A DNA stretch of 64,000 bases from Neorhizobium huautlense (GTDB taxonomy: Bacteria; Pseudomonadota; Alphaproteobacteria; Rhizobiales; Rhizobiaceae), in contig NZ_JAUSRF010000006.1 of the NCBI RefSeq assembly GCF_030811685.1, positions 62,001-126,000 on the forward strand, given 5' to 3'. The notes under the pieces were generated by a model, which made no database searches, had not been told where the DNA came from, and saw nothing but the letters and a program-made list of their open reading frames with translations. Position numbers and translations under genes: made by a program. Below, piece by piece: positions 1-8,999 of the stretch. Each line of letters opens with the position of its first letter. The first letter of the stretch is position 1.

Positions 1-3000
1 AAAATGCCCGCCGTATCGCGGTGCGTGTCGCCCGCTCGCGCAGCATGCGCCTCAAGGCCAATGAGGCCGCCGACGAGGTCATCCGCCTCAACGATCCGGC
101 CGCTAGCGCCGAACTTTTGAAGCGTCTCGAGCCGCTCACCGACGACAACACGTTCAACACCCAGTTTCTCTACCGTCTGCGCAATGCGCCGCAGAGCCAG
201 AATGTTGCGCTCGAATGGCTGGAAGAGCGCATGCGCCGCGCCGGCACCGACGCCGAAGACGTGATGATGGCGGAACATAACCGCCTGTCGTCCGGCAATG
301 TCACGATGGGCAATATCATCAAGAGCCTGCGTGAGATCGACGATACCGAATGGAGCGTCTGGTTCGAGGAAGTCTGCCTCGTCGACCAGGTCTTTCGTGA
401 GCAGAGCGATTACCAGGTTCTCGATTTCGGTTCGCGCAACTCCTACCGAAACCGCGTCGAAAAGCTTGCCCGCCGCACCAAGAAGTCGGAAATCGATGTC
501 GCCAAGGCGGCCATCCAGCTGGCCGAGGACGCTGCCAACACACCGGAGGCCGATCCGCACAAGGCCAATGTCGGCGCCTTCCTTGTCGGCCTTTACCAGC
601 AGGAACTCGAAAAGGCGATCGGTTACAAGCGCGGCCCTTGGGCGTCTTTCCTTACCAGGGTTCAGGGCATGCGCTGGCTCTCCGTGGCCGGCCCGATCCT
701 GCTCTTGACCGCGCTGGTTCTCGGCATTGTCGGTTATTTTCTTGGCAGCGCCGGCATGTCCTGGCCGGTCATCCTGCTTTTCCTTCTCATGTTCGCGCTG
801 CCCGCATCGGAAGGTGCAACCGGCCTCTTCAACACGTTGGTCACCTATGTGGTGAAGCCGGCGCGTCTGGTCGGTTACGAATTCAAGGCCGGTGTGCCGG
901 AAGAAGCCCGCACGCTCGTCGTCGTGCCGTGCCTCATCAACAACCGCGATACGGTCGATGAACTCGTCCGCAATCTGGAAGTCCATTACCTCGCCAACCC
1001 GCGCGGCGAAGTCTATTTCGCGCTGTTGAGCGACTGGCGTGACGCCCAGGTCGAAGAGACCGAGGCCGATCACGAGGTTCTCGAATACGCCAAGCGCGAG
1101 GTCGCCAATCTTGCCGCCCGTTATGCCTATGACGGCGGCACGCGTTTCTTCCTGCTGCACCGCCGCCGCCTCTACAATCCTTCGGAAGGCGCGTGGATGG
1201 GCTGGGAGCGCAAGCGCGGCAAGCTGCATGAACTCAACATGCTGCTGCGCGGCGACAAGGACACCACCTATATGGCCGGCGCCAATACCGTGCCGGAAAA
1301 CGTCCAGTACGTCATGACGCTCGATGCCGATACGCGCTTGATGCGCGATGCCGTCACAAAGCTGGTCGGCAAGGCGCATCACCCGATGAACCGTCCGGTT
1401 CACGATCCGCGCACCGGCCGTGTCGTGCGGGGTTACGGCCTGCTGCAGCCGCGCGTCACCCCATCTTTGACCACTGGCAAGGATGCCTCGGTCTTCCAGC
1501 GCATCTATTCCGCCAGCCGCGGTGTCGATCCTTACGTCTTCACCGTTTCCGACGTCTATCAGGATCTCACCGGCGAAGGTTCCTTCACCGGCAAGGGCCT
1601 TTACCACGTCGATGCCTTCGAACACGCGCTGCGTGGCCGTATCGAGGAAAACACCGTTCTCAGCCACGACCTTCTCGAAGGCTCGTTCACGCGCTGCGCC
1701 CTTGTGACCGATGTCGAGCTGGTCGAGGATTTCCCGACCCGTTACGAGGTCGAAGTTTCGCGCCAGCATCGCTGGGCGCGAGGCGACTGGCAGCTTCTGC
1801 CTTACATCATGGATCCGATGCGCGGCGTCACCGCGCTCGGCCGCTGGAAGATGATCGACAACCTGCGTCGTTCGCTCACCCCGATCGCCTGGTTCTTCGC
1901 CTCCGTCCTCGGTTGGTATTTCATGTCGCCGCTCGGCGCGCTGATCTGGCAAATCCTCCTGATCTTCATGCTGTTCGTGGCACCTACTCTGTCGCTCATC
2001 CGCGGCATCGTGCCGGGCTCGACCGATATCGTGCCGCGCGCGCATTTCCACTCGCTATGGACCGATGTGCGCGACGCCAATGCGCAGGTCGCGCTGCGGA
2101 TCGTCTTTATTGCCGACTCCGCCTGCATGATGACGGATGCCATAGTGCGTTCGCTCTATCGCCTGTTCGTCAGCCGTAAGATGATGCTGGAATGGCGCAC
2201 GGCTGCCTCCATTCAGGGTTCTGCCCAGGGTAGCCCGGCCGATTATTATCGGCAGATGTGGCACGCCCCGGTCGTGGCGCTGCTGGCCCTGTTCCTCGCG
2301 GCCCTTCCGGAAGACAATGCCTTCCTCATCGGTCTGCCTTTCGTCATCCTCTGGGTTCTGTCGCCGCTCGTCGCATGGTATGTCAGCCAGTCGGCCGAAA
2401 CCGAAGATCAGCTCTTCGTTCCCGAGCCGGTGGCGGTCGAGCTGCGCAAGGTCTCGCGCCGCACCTGGCGTTATTACGAGACCTTCGTCACGCAGGAGCA
2501 GCATTTCCTGCCGCCGGACAATTTCCAGGAGCGCCCTGAACCGATCATTGCGGCGCGCACCTCGCCCACCAATATCGGCGTTTATCTCCTCTCCACCGTG
2601 TCCGCCCGCCATTTCGGCTGGATCAGTTTTTCCGAGACCGTCGAGCGTATCGAAAACACGCTGGCGACCGTCGAGAAGATGGACAAGTATCGCGGCCACC
2701 TGTTCAACTGGTATTACACCGATACGCTGAAGACGCTCGGCGCCCGTTACGTTTCGACGGTCGACAGCGGCAACCTTGCCGGTCACCTGATCGCCATTTC
2801 CTCGGCCTGCCGCGAATGGGCGGAAGCACCGTCCGCGCATCTTCAGGGCAATCTCGATGGTATCGGCGATGTCGCCGGAATCCTGAGCGAAAACCTGAAG
2901 GCCCTGCCGGACGATCGCAAGACCGTGCGTCCGTTGCGCCGCCGTCTGGAAGAGCGTATCGCCGGTTTTGCCAATGCGCTTGCCGCCGTCAAACGCGAAC

Positions 3001-6000
3001 ACGAATTCGCCTCCATCCGCATCATCAACCTCTCGGTTCTGGCGCGTGACATCCAGAAGCTCGCCGTCAATCTCGATCACGAGGTCGGATCTGCGCAGTC
3101 GGTCGAATTGGTCAACTGGACCGACTATCTGGTCGCCGCCTGCGAAGCCCATATCGCCGATACCACCTTCGATCATTCGACGCTGGAACTGATGCGCAAG
3201 CGTCTGGCCGTGCTGCGTGACAAGGCGCGCTCGCTTGCCTTCGCGATGGATTTCACCTTCCTCTACAACAAGGACCGTCGCCTCCTGTCGATCGGTTATC
3301 GTCACGAGGAAAATGAACTCGACGAGGCCTGCTACGACCTTCTGGCATCGGAATGCCGCCTCACCAGCCTGTTCGCCATCGCCAAGGGCGACCTGCCGAC
3401 CGAACACTGGTATCGCCTCGGCCGTCAGGTCGTGCCGATCGGTTCGCGCGGCGCACTGATCTCCTGGTCGGGTTCGATGTTCGAATACCTGATGCCGCCT
3501 CTGGTCATGCAGGAGCGTCAGGGTGGCATTCTCAACCAGACCAACAATCTGATCGTTCTCGAACAGATGAACCACGGCCGCCGTCTGGGTATTCCGTGGG
3601 GCATTTCGGAAGCGGCCTTCAACGCCCGCGACCATCAGCTGAACTACCAGTACACCAATTTTGGCGTGCCTTCGCTTGGTCTCAAGCGTGGTCTTGGCCA
3701 GAACGCCGTCATCGCACCTTATGCCTCGATCCTCGCCAGCCAGTATGCCCCGCATGCGGCACTGGAAAACCTTGAAAAGCTTAAGGCCGTCGGCGCGCTC
3801 GGCAAATACGGTTTCCACGATGCCGTCGACTTCACTCCGACCCGCGTGCCGGAAGGCAAGCGTTGTGCGGTGGTCTACAACTATTATGCCCACCACCATG
3901 GCATGTCGATTGCGGCGATTGCCAACGTCGTCTTCAACGGTCGCCTGCGTGAGCTCTTCCACGCCGATCCGGTGATCGAAGCCGCTGAGCTTCTGCTGCA
4001 GGAAAAGGCGCCGCGCGAAGTGCCTGTCATGAGCGCCAAGCACGAGGAAACCCCCGGCAGCGGCCAGGGCGAACTGTTGCGCTCGGAAATCCGCACCATC
4101 AACGATCCGGCCGCTCAGGATCGCCAGCTGGTGTTCCTCTCCAACGGTCATTATTCGACCATGCTCACCTCCACCGGCACCGGTTACGCCACCTGGAACG
4201 GCCTGTCCGTTTCCCGCTGGAAGCCGGATCCGACCGAGGATCGCTGGGGCCAGTTCATCTTCCTGCGTGACACCGCCACCAATCAGTGGTGGTCGACGAC
4301 GGCGGAACCGCGCCGTATCGAAGGCGAGGAAACAAAGGCCGTCTTCGGAGACGAAAAGGCCGAATTCCACAAGACGGTCGGCACGCTGACCAGCACCGTT
4401 GAATGCATTGTCGCCACCGAGCACGATGCCGAAGGCCGCCGCCTGACGCTGCTCAATACCGGCACCGAAGACCGTTATATCGAGGTCACGTCCTACCTCG
4501 AACCGGTCATCGCTCACGACAATGACGACAGCGCCCATCCGGTGTTTTCGCGCATGTTCGTGAAGACCGAGATCGGCCGTCGTGGCGACGTCATCCGCGC
4601 GACGCGCAACAAGCGCACCTCGGGCGATGCCTCCATGTGGGTGGCGCATCTTGCCGCCGACAATGCCGGTTCGTCGCGCCCGACCGAATTCGAAACCGAT
4701 CGCCGCCGTTTCCTTGGCCGTGGCCGCTCGCTGTCGGAAGCCGCCGCCTTCGATCAGGATGCGACGCTTTCTGGCACAGACGGTTTCACGCTCGATCCGA
4801 TCATGTCGCTGCGCCGCGTCGTGCGCGTTCCTGCCGGCAAGAAGGCGACGGTGATCTTCTGGACTATCGCCGCCCCGATCCGCGAAGAACTCGATGTCGC
4901 CATCGAACGCTATCGCCACGCCGATGCCTTCGGTCACGAACTGACGCAGGCCTGGACCCGCGTTCAGGTGCAGATGCGCCATATCGGCATCAACTCGCAG
5001 CAGGCCGCAGCCTTCCAGCAGATCGGCCGTTACCTTGTCTATCCGGACATGAACCTGCGCGCCGATGCCGCCACGCTGGAAACCGGCCTTGGCCGTCAGT
5101 CCATGCTGTGGGCACAGTCGATCTCGGGCGACTATCCGATCCTGACGCTGCGCATCAATGACGAAATGGACATGGATGTCGCCAAGGAAGCATTTTCCGC
5201 CCAGGAATATCTGCGCTCCCGTGGTGTCACGCTCGATCTTGTCATCGTCAACGAAAAGCCTGCCTCCTACGCGCAGGACATGCAGCACGCGATCGACCAG
5301 CTCAGCGAAAACATCCGCAAGCTCGGCCAGACCGAAGGTGCCCGCGAACACGTCTTCTCGCTGCGCCGCGACCTGATGGACGAAGAGACATGGGCGGCTC
5401 TCATCGCTGCCTCCCGCGTCGTCCTTCATGCCCGCAACGGCAAGATCATCGATCAGGTCACCCGTGCTGCCGCCCTTGCGCCGGCATCTGTGGAGGTCAA
5501 TCGCCAGGCACTGTTGTCTGCCGAAAACTTTGCCGCACCCGTCGGTGGCGAAGCGCCTGCCGATCTCGACTTCTGGAACGGTTTTGGCGGTTTTTCCAAG
5601 GACGGTTCGGAATATGTCACGCGTATCAACGGCGGTGGCTCGACGCCGCAGCCGTGGATCAACGTCATCTCCAACGAGAATTTTGGTTTCCACGTTTCGG
5701 CGGAAGGCGCCGGTTACACCTGGAGCCAGAACTCGCGTGACTATCAGCTGACGTCATGGACCAATGACATGGTCGTCAACCGCCCGGGCGAAGGTTTTTA
5801 CCTCACCGACCTCGATAGCGGCATGATGCACACGCCGTTCGCGGCCCTGTCACGCCGCCCGGCCACGAAGTTCGAAACCCGCCACGGCCTCGGTTACTCG
5901 GTGTTTTCCGCCGATGACGAAAGCCTGAAGCTCGAACTCACCCAGACGGTAGACCGCACGCGTCCGATCAAACTGTCATCGATGAAGATCCGCAATAGCG

Positions 6001-8102
6001 GTTCGGAAACCCGTCGTCTGCGTGTCTACGGTTATGTTGAATGGGTGCTGGGCCAGAACCCTAAGCGCACCGCACCGTTCATCCTGTCGGGTCGTGACGA
6101 GGAAAGCGGCGCGATCTTTGCCACCAACCGGTTCAGCAACGATTTCCAGCGCACGGCCTTCTTCGTCTCCAGCGAACAGCCGTCCGGTTTCACCACCAGC
6201 CGCCGCGAATTTGTCGGTCGTCATGGTTCGGTGGCTCTGCCTTCGGCCGTTGTTGCCGGTGCGGCGCTCAGCAGCGCCATGGAACTCGATGGCGATCCGT
6301 GTGCGGCTCTCGCATGGGATGTCGAAATCGCGCCGGGTGAAGAAAGGACCATCACCTACGCGCTCGGCGATGCCGCCACCCGTGAGGAAGCGCAGGCCTA
6401 TGCGTCCGGCATCCGCTCGGAAAGCTTTGCCGGCATTCTCGCCGCCACTCGTGGCTTCTGGCAGGAGTTCACCGGCCGCCTGAAAATCTCGACGCCGGAC
6501 AAGGCGTTGAACAACATGGTCAATCACTGGCTGCCCTATCAGGCGCTGGGATGCCGGATCATGGCGCGTTCGGCCTTCTACCAGTCGAGCGGCGCTTACG
6601 GCTTCCGCGACCAGTTGCAGGATACGCTGGCTTTCCTCATTCACGAGCCGGCCTTGGCGCGCCGCCAGATCATCAATGCCGCCTCGCGCCAGTTCAGGGA
6701 AGGCGACGTGCAGCATTGGTGGCTTCCGGCCACCGGCGCCGGCGTGCGCACCAATATTGCCGATGACGTGGTCTGGCTCGCTTACGCCGCCAACCAGTAT
6801 ATCGTCGCCACCGGCGACAAGACCCTGCTCGACGAGGAACTGCCTTTCCTCACCGGTCAGGCATTGGCCGATGGACAGCATGATGCTTTCTTCCAGCCGG
6901 GCACCTCGGAGGACACGGCCAGTCTCTACGAACACGCGGCCATCGCGCTCGATCTCGCCATTGAGCGCACCGGCTCCAACGGCCTGCCGCTGATCCTTGG
7001 TGGTGACTGGAACGATGGCATGAACCGCGTCGGCTCCGGTGGCAAGGGGACCAGTGTCTGGCTCGGCTGGTTCCTCGCCAGCGCGCTGCGCAGTTTCACT
7101 CCGATCGCTGAAGAGCGGGGTGACAAGGCGCGTGCAAAACGCTGGACGACGCATCTCGTTTCGCTGAAGCAGGCGCTGGAAACGGCCGGCTGGGACGGTG
7201 CCTATTATCGTCGCGGTTATTTCGACGATGGTAGTCCGCTCGGTTCGTCGGAAAACCTTGAATGCAGCATCGACAGTCTCGGTCAGTCCTGGAGCGTGCT
7301 GTCGGGCGAGGGCGATCCGGAACGTGCAAGCCAAGGCATGGATGCGGTCATCGAAAAGCTGATCGACGAACAGGCCGGCATCATCCGTCTGTTCACGCCG
7401 GCCTTTGCCAACACGCCGCAGGATCCGGGTTACATCAAATCCTATCCGCCGGGCGTTCGCGAAAACGGTGGCCAGTACACCCACGCGGCCATCTGGGTGG
7501 TGCTGGCGCTGGCAGCGCAGGGCCGCAATGAGGATGCCTGGAAAGCCTTCCAGATCCTCAACCCGGTCAACCACGCGCTGACACCAGATGCGGCCGAACA
7601 GTACCGCGTCGAGCCTTATGTCATTGCGGCGGACGTCTATGGCGTCGGCGAACTGACGGGCCGTGGCGGCTGGACCTGGTATACCGGTTCGGCAGGCTGG
7701 CTCTACCGCGCCGCCATCGAAGGCATTCTGGGCATCAAGCGGGAGGGCGGTCGCCTTCAGGTCAATCCGGTCATCCCGGCCGAATGGGATGGTTTTGAGC
7801 TCGACCTGACGCTGCCGGAAGGCACGTTCAATGTTGCCGCCAGACGGGGTGCCGGTGGTGCGCTTGCCGTCACCGTCAATGATGCCGCACTCGATGCTGC
7901 GGGCGGTGCTGTTCTCGGCGGTGCGGCTTCGGTCACGCCGGTTGCGATTGCCGCCGCACCCGTGGTGGAAAAACCGGTGAAGGTTGCCGTTGCAAAGCCT
8001 GCGCGGGTTGCCAAGCCCAAGGCTGAAACGCCTGCCCCCGAAAAGTCGGCAACAGAAAAGCCGGCAGCCAAGCCAAGGGCACGCAAGAAGACAGAGGAGT
8101 GA
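1..8102 (+). CDS. chvB: cyclic beta-1,2-glucan synthase (5' end cut by window)
   Basis: Membrane enzyme that makes periplasmic cyclic beta-1,2-glucan from UDP-glucose (ChvB/NdvB family). The reading frame is open from base 3, so the true start lies upstream; about 2,699 residues are visible. In order: a membrane pair near 670-830, a glycosyltransferase-84 region with a DADTR motif near base 1323, further membrane segments near 1890-2010 and 2265-2390, a glycoamylase-like domain (IPWGISEAAFNARD near 3590, YYAHHHGMS near 3885), then a GH94 phosphorylase-type region with GGDWNDGMN near 7000 and RENGGQYTHA near 7460, which in this family trims or controls chain length. The C-terminus (about 7960-8099) is an unusual Lys/Pro/Ala-rich basic tail. 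It converges with the exporter gene chvA, the arrangement known for chvB/chvA and ndvB/ndvA. Identity is very secure; only the N-terminus is unseen. Confidence 0.97.
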   Translation, partial: NARRIAVRVARSRSMRLKANEAADEVIRLNDPAASAELLKRLEPLTDDNTFNTQFLYRLRNAPQSQNVALEWLEERMRRAGTDAEDVMMAEHNRLSSGNVTMGNIIKSLREIDDTEWSVWFEEVCLVDQVFREQSDYQVLDFGSRNSYRNRVEKLARRTKKSEIDVAKAAIQLAEDAANTPEADPHKANVGAFLVGLYQQELEKAIGYKRGPWASFLTRVQGMRWLSVAGPILLLTALVLGIVGYFLGSAGMSWPVILLFLLMFALPASEGATGLFNTLVTYVVKPARLVGYEFKAGVPEEARTLVVVPCLINNRDTVDELVRNLEVHYLANPRGEVYFALLSDWRDAQVEETEADHEVLEYAKREVANLAARYAYDGGTRFFLLHRRRLYNPSEGAWMGWERKRGKLHELNMLLRGDKDTTYMAGANTVPENVQYVMTLDADTRLMRDAVTKLVGKAHHPMNRPVHDPRTGRVVRGYGLLQPRVTPSLTTGKDASVFQRIYSASRGVDPYVFTVSDVYQDLTGEGSFTGKGLYHVDAFEHALRGRIEENTVLSHDLLEGSFTRCALVTDVELVEDFPTRYEVEVSRQHRWARGDWQLLPYIMDPMRGVTALGRWKMIDNLRRSLTPIAWFFASVLGWYFMSPLGALIWQILLIFMLFVAPTLSLIRGIVPGSTDIVPRAHFHSLWTDVRDANAQVALRIVFIADSACMMTDAIVRSLYRLFVSRKMMLEWRTAASIQGSAQGSPADYYRQMWHAPVVALLALFLAALPEDNAFLIGLPFVILWVLSPLVAWYVSQSAETEDQLFVPEPVAVELRKVSRRTWRYYETFVTQEQHFLPPDNFQERPEPIIAARTSPTNIGVYLLSTVSARHFGWISFSETVERIENTLATVEKMDKYRGHLFNWYYTDTLKTLGARYVSTVDSGNLAGHLIAISSACREWAEAPSAHLQGNLDGIGDVAGILSENLKALPDDRKTVRPLRRRLEERIAGFANALAAVKREHEFASIRIINLSVLARDIQKLAVNLDHEVGSAQSVELVNWTDYLVAACEAHIADTTFDHSTLELMRKRLAVLRDKARSLAFAMDFTFLYNKDRRLLSIGYRHEENELDEACYDLLASECRLTSLFAIAKGDLPTEHWYRLGRQVVPIGSRGALISWSGSMFEYLMPPLVMQERQGGILNQTNNLIVLEQMNHGRRLGIPWGISEAAFNARDHQLNYQYTNFGVPSLGLKRGLGQNAVIAPYASILASQYAPHAALENLEKLKAVGALGKYGFHDAVDFTPTRVPEGKRCAVVYNYYAHHHGMSIAAIANVVFNGRLRELFHADPVIEAAELLLQEKAPREVPVMSAKHEETPGSGQGELLRSEIRTINDPAAQDRQLVFLSNGHYSTMLTSTGTGYATWNGLSVSRWKPDPTEDRWGQFIFLRDTATNQWWSTTAEPRRIEGEETKAVFGDEKAEFHKTVGTLTSTVECIVATEHDAEGRRLTLLNTGTEDRYIEVTSYLEPVIAHDNDDSAHPVFSRMFVKTEIGRRGDVIRATRNKRTSGDASMWVAHLAADNAGSSRPTEFETDRRRFLGRGRSLSEAAAFDQDATLSGTDGFTLDPIMSLRRVVRVPAGKKATVIFWTIAAPIREELDVAIERYRHADAFGHELTQAWTRVQVQMRHIGINSQQAAAFQQIGRYLVYPDMNLRADAATLETGLGRQSMLWAQSISGDYPILTLRINDEMDMDVAKEAFSAQEYLRSRGVTLDLVIVNEKPASYAQDMQHAIDQLSENIRKLGQTEGAREHVFSLRRDLMDEETWAALIAASRVVLHARNGKIIDQVTRAAALAPASVEVNRQALLSAENFAAPVGGEAPADLDFWNGFGGFSKDGSEYVTRINGGGSTPQPWINVISNENFGFHVSAEGAGYTWSQNSRDYQLTSWTNDMVVNRPGEGFYLTDLDSGMMHTPFAALSRRPATKFETRHGLGYSVFSADDESLKLELTQTVDRTRPIKLSSMKIRNSGSETRRLRVYGYVEWVLGQNPKRTAPFILSGRDEESGAIFATNRFSNDFQRTAFFVSSEQPSGFTTSRREFVGRHGSVALPSAVVAGAALSSAMELDGDPCAALAWDVEIAPGEERTITYALGDAATREEAQAYASGIRSESFAGILAATRGFWQEFTGRLKISTPDKALNNMVNHWLPYQALGCRIMARSAFYQSSGAYGFRDQLQDTLAFLIHEPALARRQIINAASRQFREGDVQHWWLPATGAGVRTNIADDVVWLAYAANQYIVATGDKTLLDEELPFLTGQALADGQHDAFFQPGTSEDTASLYEHAAIALDLAIERTGSNGLPLILGGDWNDGMNRVGSGGKGTSVWLGWFLASALRSFTPIAEERGDKARAKRWTTHLVSLKQALETAGWDGAYYRRGYFDDGSPLGSSENLECSIDSLGQSWSVLSGEGDPERASQGMDAVIEKLIDEQAGIIRLFTPAFANTPQDPGYIKSYPPGVRENGGQYTHAAIWVVLALAAQGRNEDAWKAFQILNPVNHALTPDAAEQYRVEPYVIAADVYGVGELTGRGGWTWYTGSAGWLYRAAIEGILGIKREGGRLQVNPVIPAEWDGFELDLTLPEGTFNVAARRGAGGALAVTVNDAALDAAGGAVLGGAASVTPVAIAAAPVVEKPVKVAVAKPARVAKPKAETPAPEKSATEKPAAKPRARKKTEE

Positions 8103-8128
8103 TCCTCTGGTTCTGCTGATGTGATCAG

Positions 8129-8163
8129 AACCCGCTCTCCGGTTGGAGGGCGGGTTTTTTGTT
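8129..8163 (+). terminator. Rho-independent terminator of chvB
   Basis: Starts 27 bases after the chvB stop. AACCCGC pairs with GCGGGTT, with inner CTCC/GGAG pairing around a GGTT loop, followed directly by a T-run (8155-8161). Confidence 0.88.
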
Positions 8164-8204
8164 GGTTGCTGGGTGAATAAACGAGGAGCGGTGTGATCTG
8201 ACGG

Positions 8205-8280
8205 GGTCTTCTCCCACAAGGGGAGAGATAACGCTGCGGCACCCTCGACGCCTACCTCTCCCCTTGCGGGAGAGGATAGC
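8205..8280. repeat. RIME-like intergenic palindromic repeat
   Basis: Two short palindromes lie 30 bases apart: CTCCC-acaag-GGGAG at 8211-8225 and CCTCTCCC-cttgc-GGGAGAGG at 8255-8275. Paired palindromes of this CTCCCC..GGGGAG type are typical of the dispersed intergenic mosaic elements of Rhizobiaceae. Only one copy is in the window, so the repeat status is inferred from the pattern. The surrounding 8165-8345 has no credible gene. Confidence 0.55.
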
Positions 8281-8344
8281 AAGTCTGCGAGAGGCGCAGC
8301 CGAGCGCTGAACGCGCTTTGTGAGGGGTAACCGCCACGCCCAAA

Positions 8345-8947
8345 CACCCTGCGCCATTAACGACACTCGCGGCGCAAACAGAACAATTTTTAGCGGAGAT
8401 CCGTTCTTCCTGAAAATATCTCCAAGCCAAATCAATCGTTTGTAAAATAGTTACGCTCGACTTCGTCCACCTTCCCAAAACCCATGCCTACAATTCTCCC
8501 GTTCCATCGTGGATACACCGGGAGGCGTCCCGGCGAGTTGGAGCCGGCGCTGGTGTTGGAGAAAAGACGTAAGTCTCCATCCTCAGGGTTCGCGGAAACT
8601 GGTTCTCCTCCGGCGACACGGGGGAGGTGTTGGGAGCGTCAAACCTCGCAATGCCTCTGAAGCCCGAAAGAAGCGCGCCGGGCGTGCCTGTGCGGCACAC
8701 ATGATCGCCGGTTCGTGAGCAATCACGGGCACGGCTTTCGCAGAGGAACCGAAGTCGCGGGCAAAAACCGCCGAAACGGGGCACGTCGTGCGCCATTATA
8801 AAATTAAATTAGGAGGCACAGGACGTGCCCCGGCCGCATAACCCGGACCAATGCCAGACAATGGCGCCGGGCAAAAATTGAAAAACCGAGATCGCCAAGG
8901 GAGGACTCTGCCTTGTCACAGTTCCGGCCAGCGAAAGCTCCCGCACA
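8345..8947. other. gene-free intergenic stretch between chvB and chvA, rich in hairpins
   Basis: No open frame here has convincing coding character or a ribosome binding site. From about 8510 to 8832 the DNA is packed with small perfect hairpins: CCGGGA-ggcg-TCCCGG (8518-8533), AGAC-gtaa-GTCT (about 8566-8577), CGTGA-gcaa-TCACG (about 8716-8729, GCAA loop) and the long inverted repeat at 8777-8832. This density suggests a structured RNA or regulatory DNA. I compared it by eye with tmRNA, RNase P RNA, SRP RNA and the riboswitches I know and found none of their diagnostic motifs. Function unknown. Confidence 0.45.
8777..8832. repeat. 11-bp perfect inverted repeat with AT-rich loop
   Basis: CGGGGCACGTC at 8777-8787 is the exact inverse of GACGTGCCCCG at 8822-8832. 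A further GTGC..GCAC pairing can extend the stem inward. The loop is almost pure A/T (8794-8812) and reads TATAAT on the minus strand, so it could be a promoter -10 element or simply an AT-rich hairpin tip. Confidence 0.6.
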
Positions 8948-8977
8948 CAAAAATGCCCGCCACAAAGGACGGGCATT
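8948..8977 (-). terminator. Rho-independent terminator of chvA
   Basis: On the minus strand ATGCCCG pairs with CGGGCAT (8953-8959 and 8970-8976) followed by a T-run. It lies about 23 bases past the chvA stop codon. Confidence 0.8.
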
Positions 8978-8999
8978 GCAATCTCGGCTCAGGCAAATC

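Noticed and set aside
2055..5693. A 1,212-codon open frame on the minus strand inside chvB, and an 819-codon one at 5976-8435
   Set aside because: Both are antisense to a clear chvB reading frame; they arise because GC-rich third positions leave few stops. Their compositions (His/Arg/Asp-rich, no domains) do not look like protein.
8488..8796. Possible small protein on the minus strand (102 codons) or plus strand (8509-8718) in the chvB-chvA spacer
   Set aside because: Cys/Arg/Pro-rich compositions, no ribosome site, and the bases are better explained by RNA-type hairpins.
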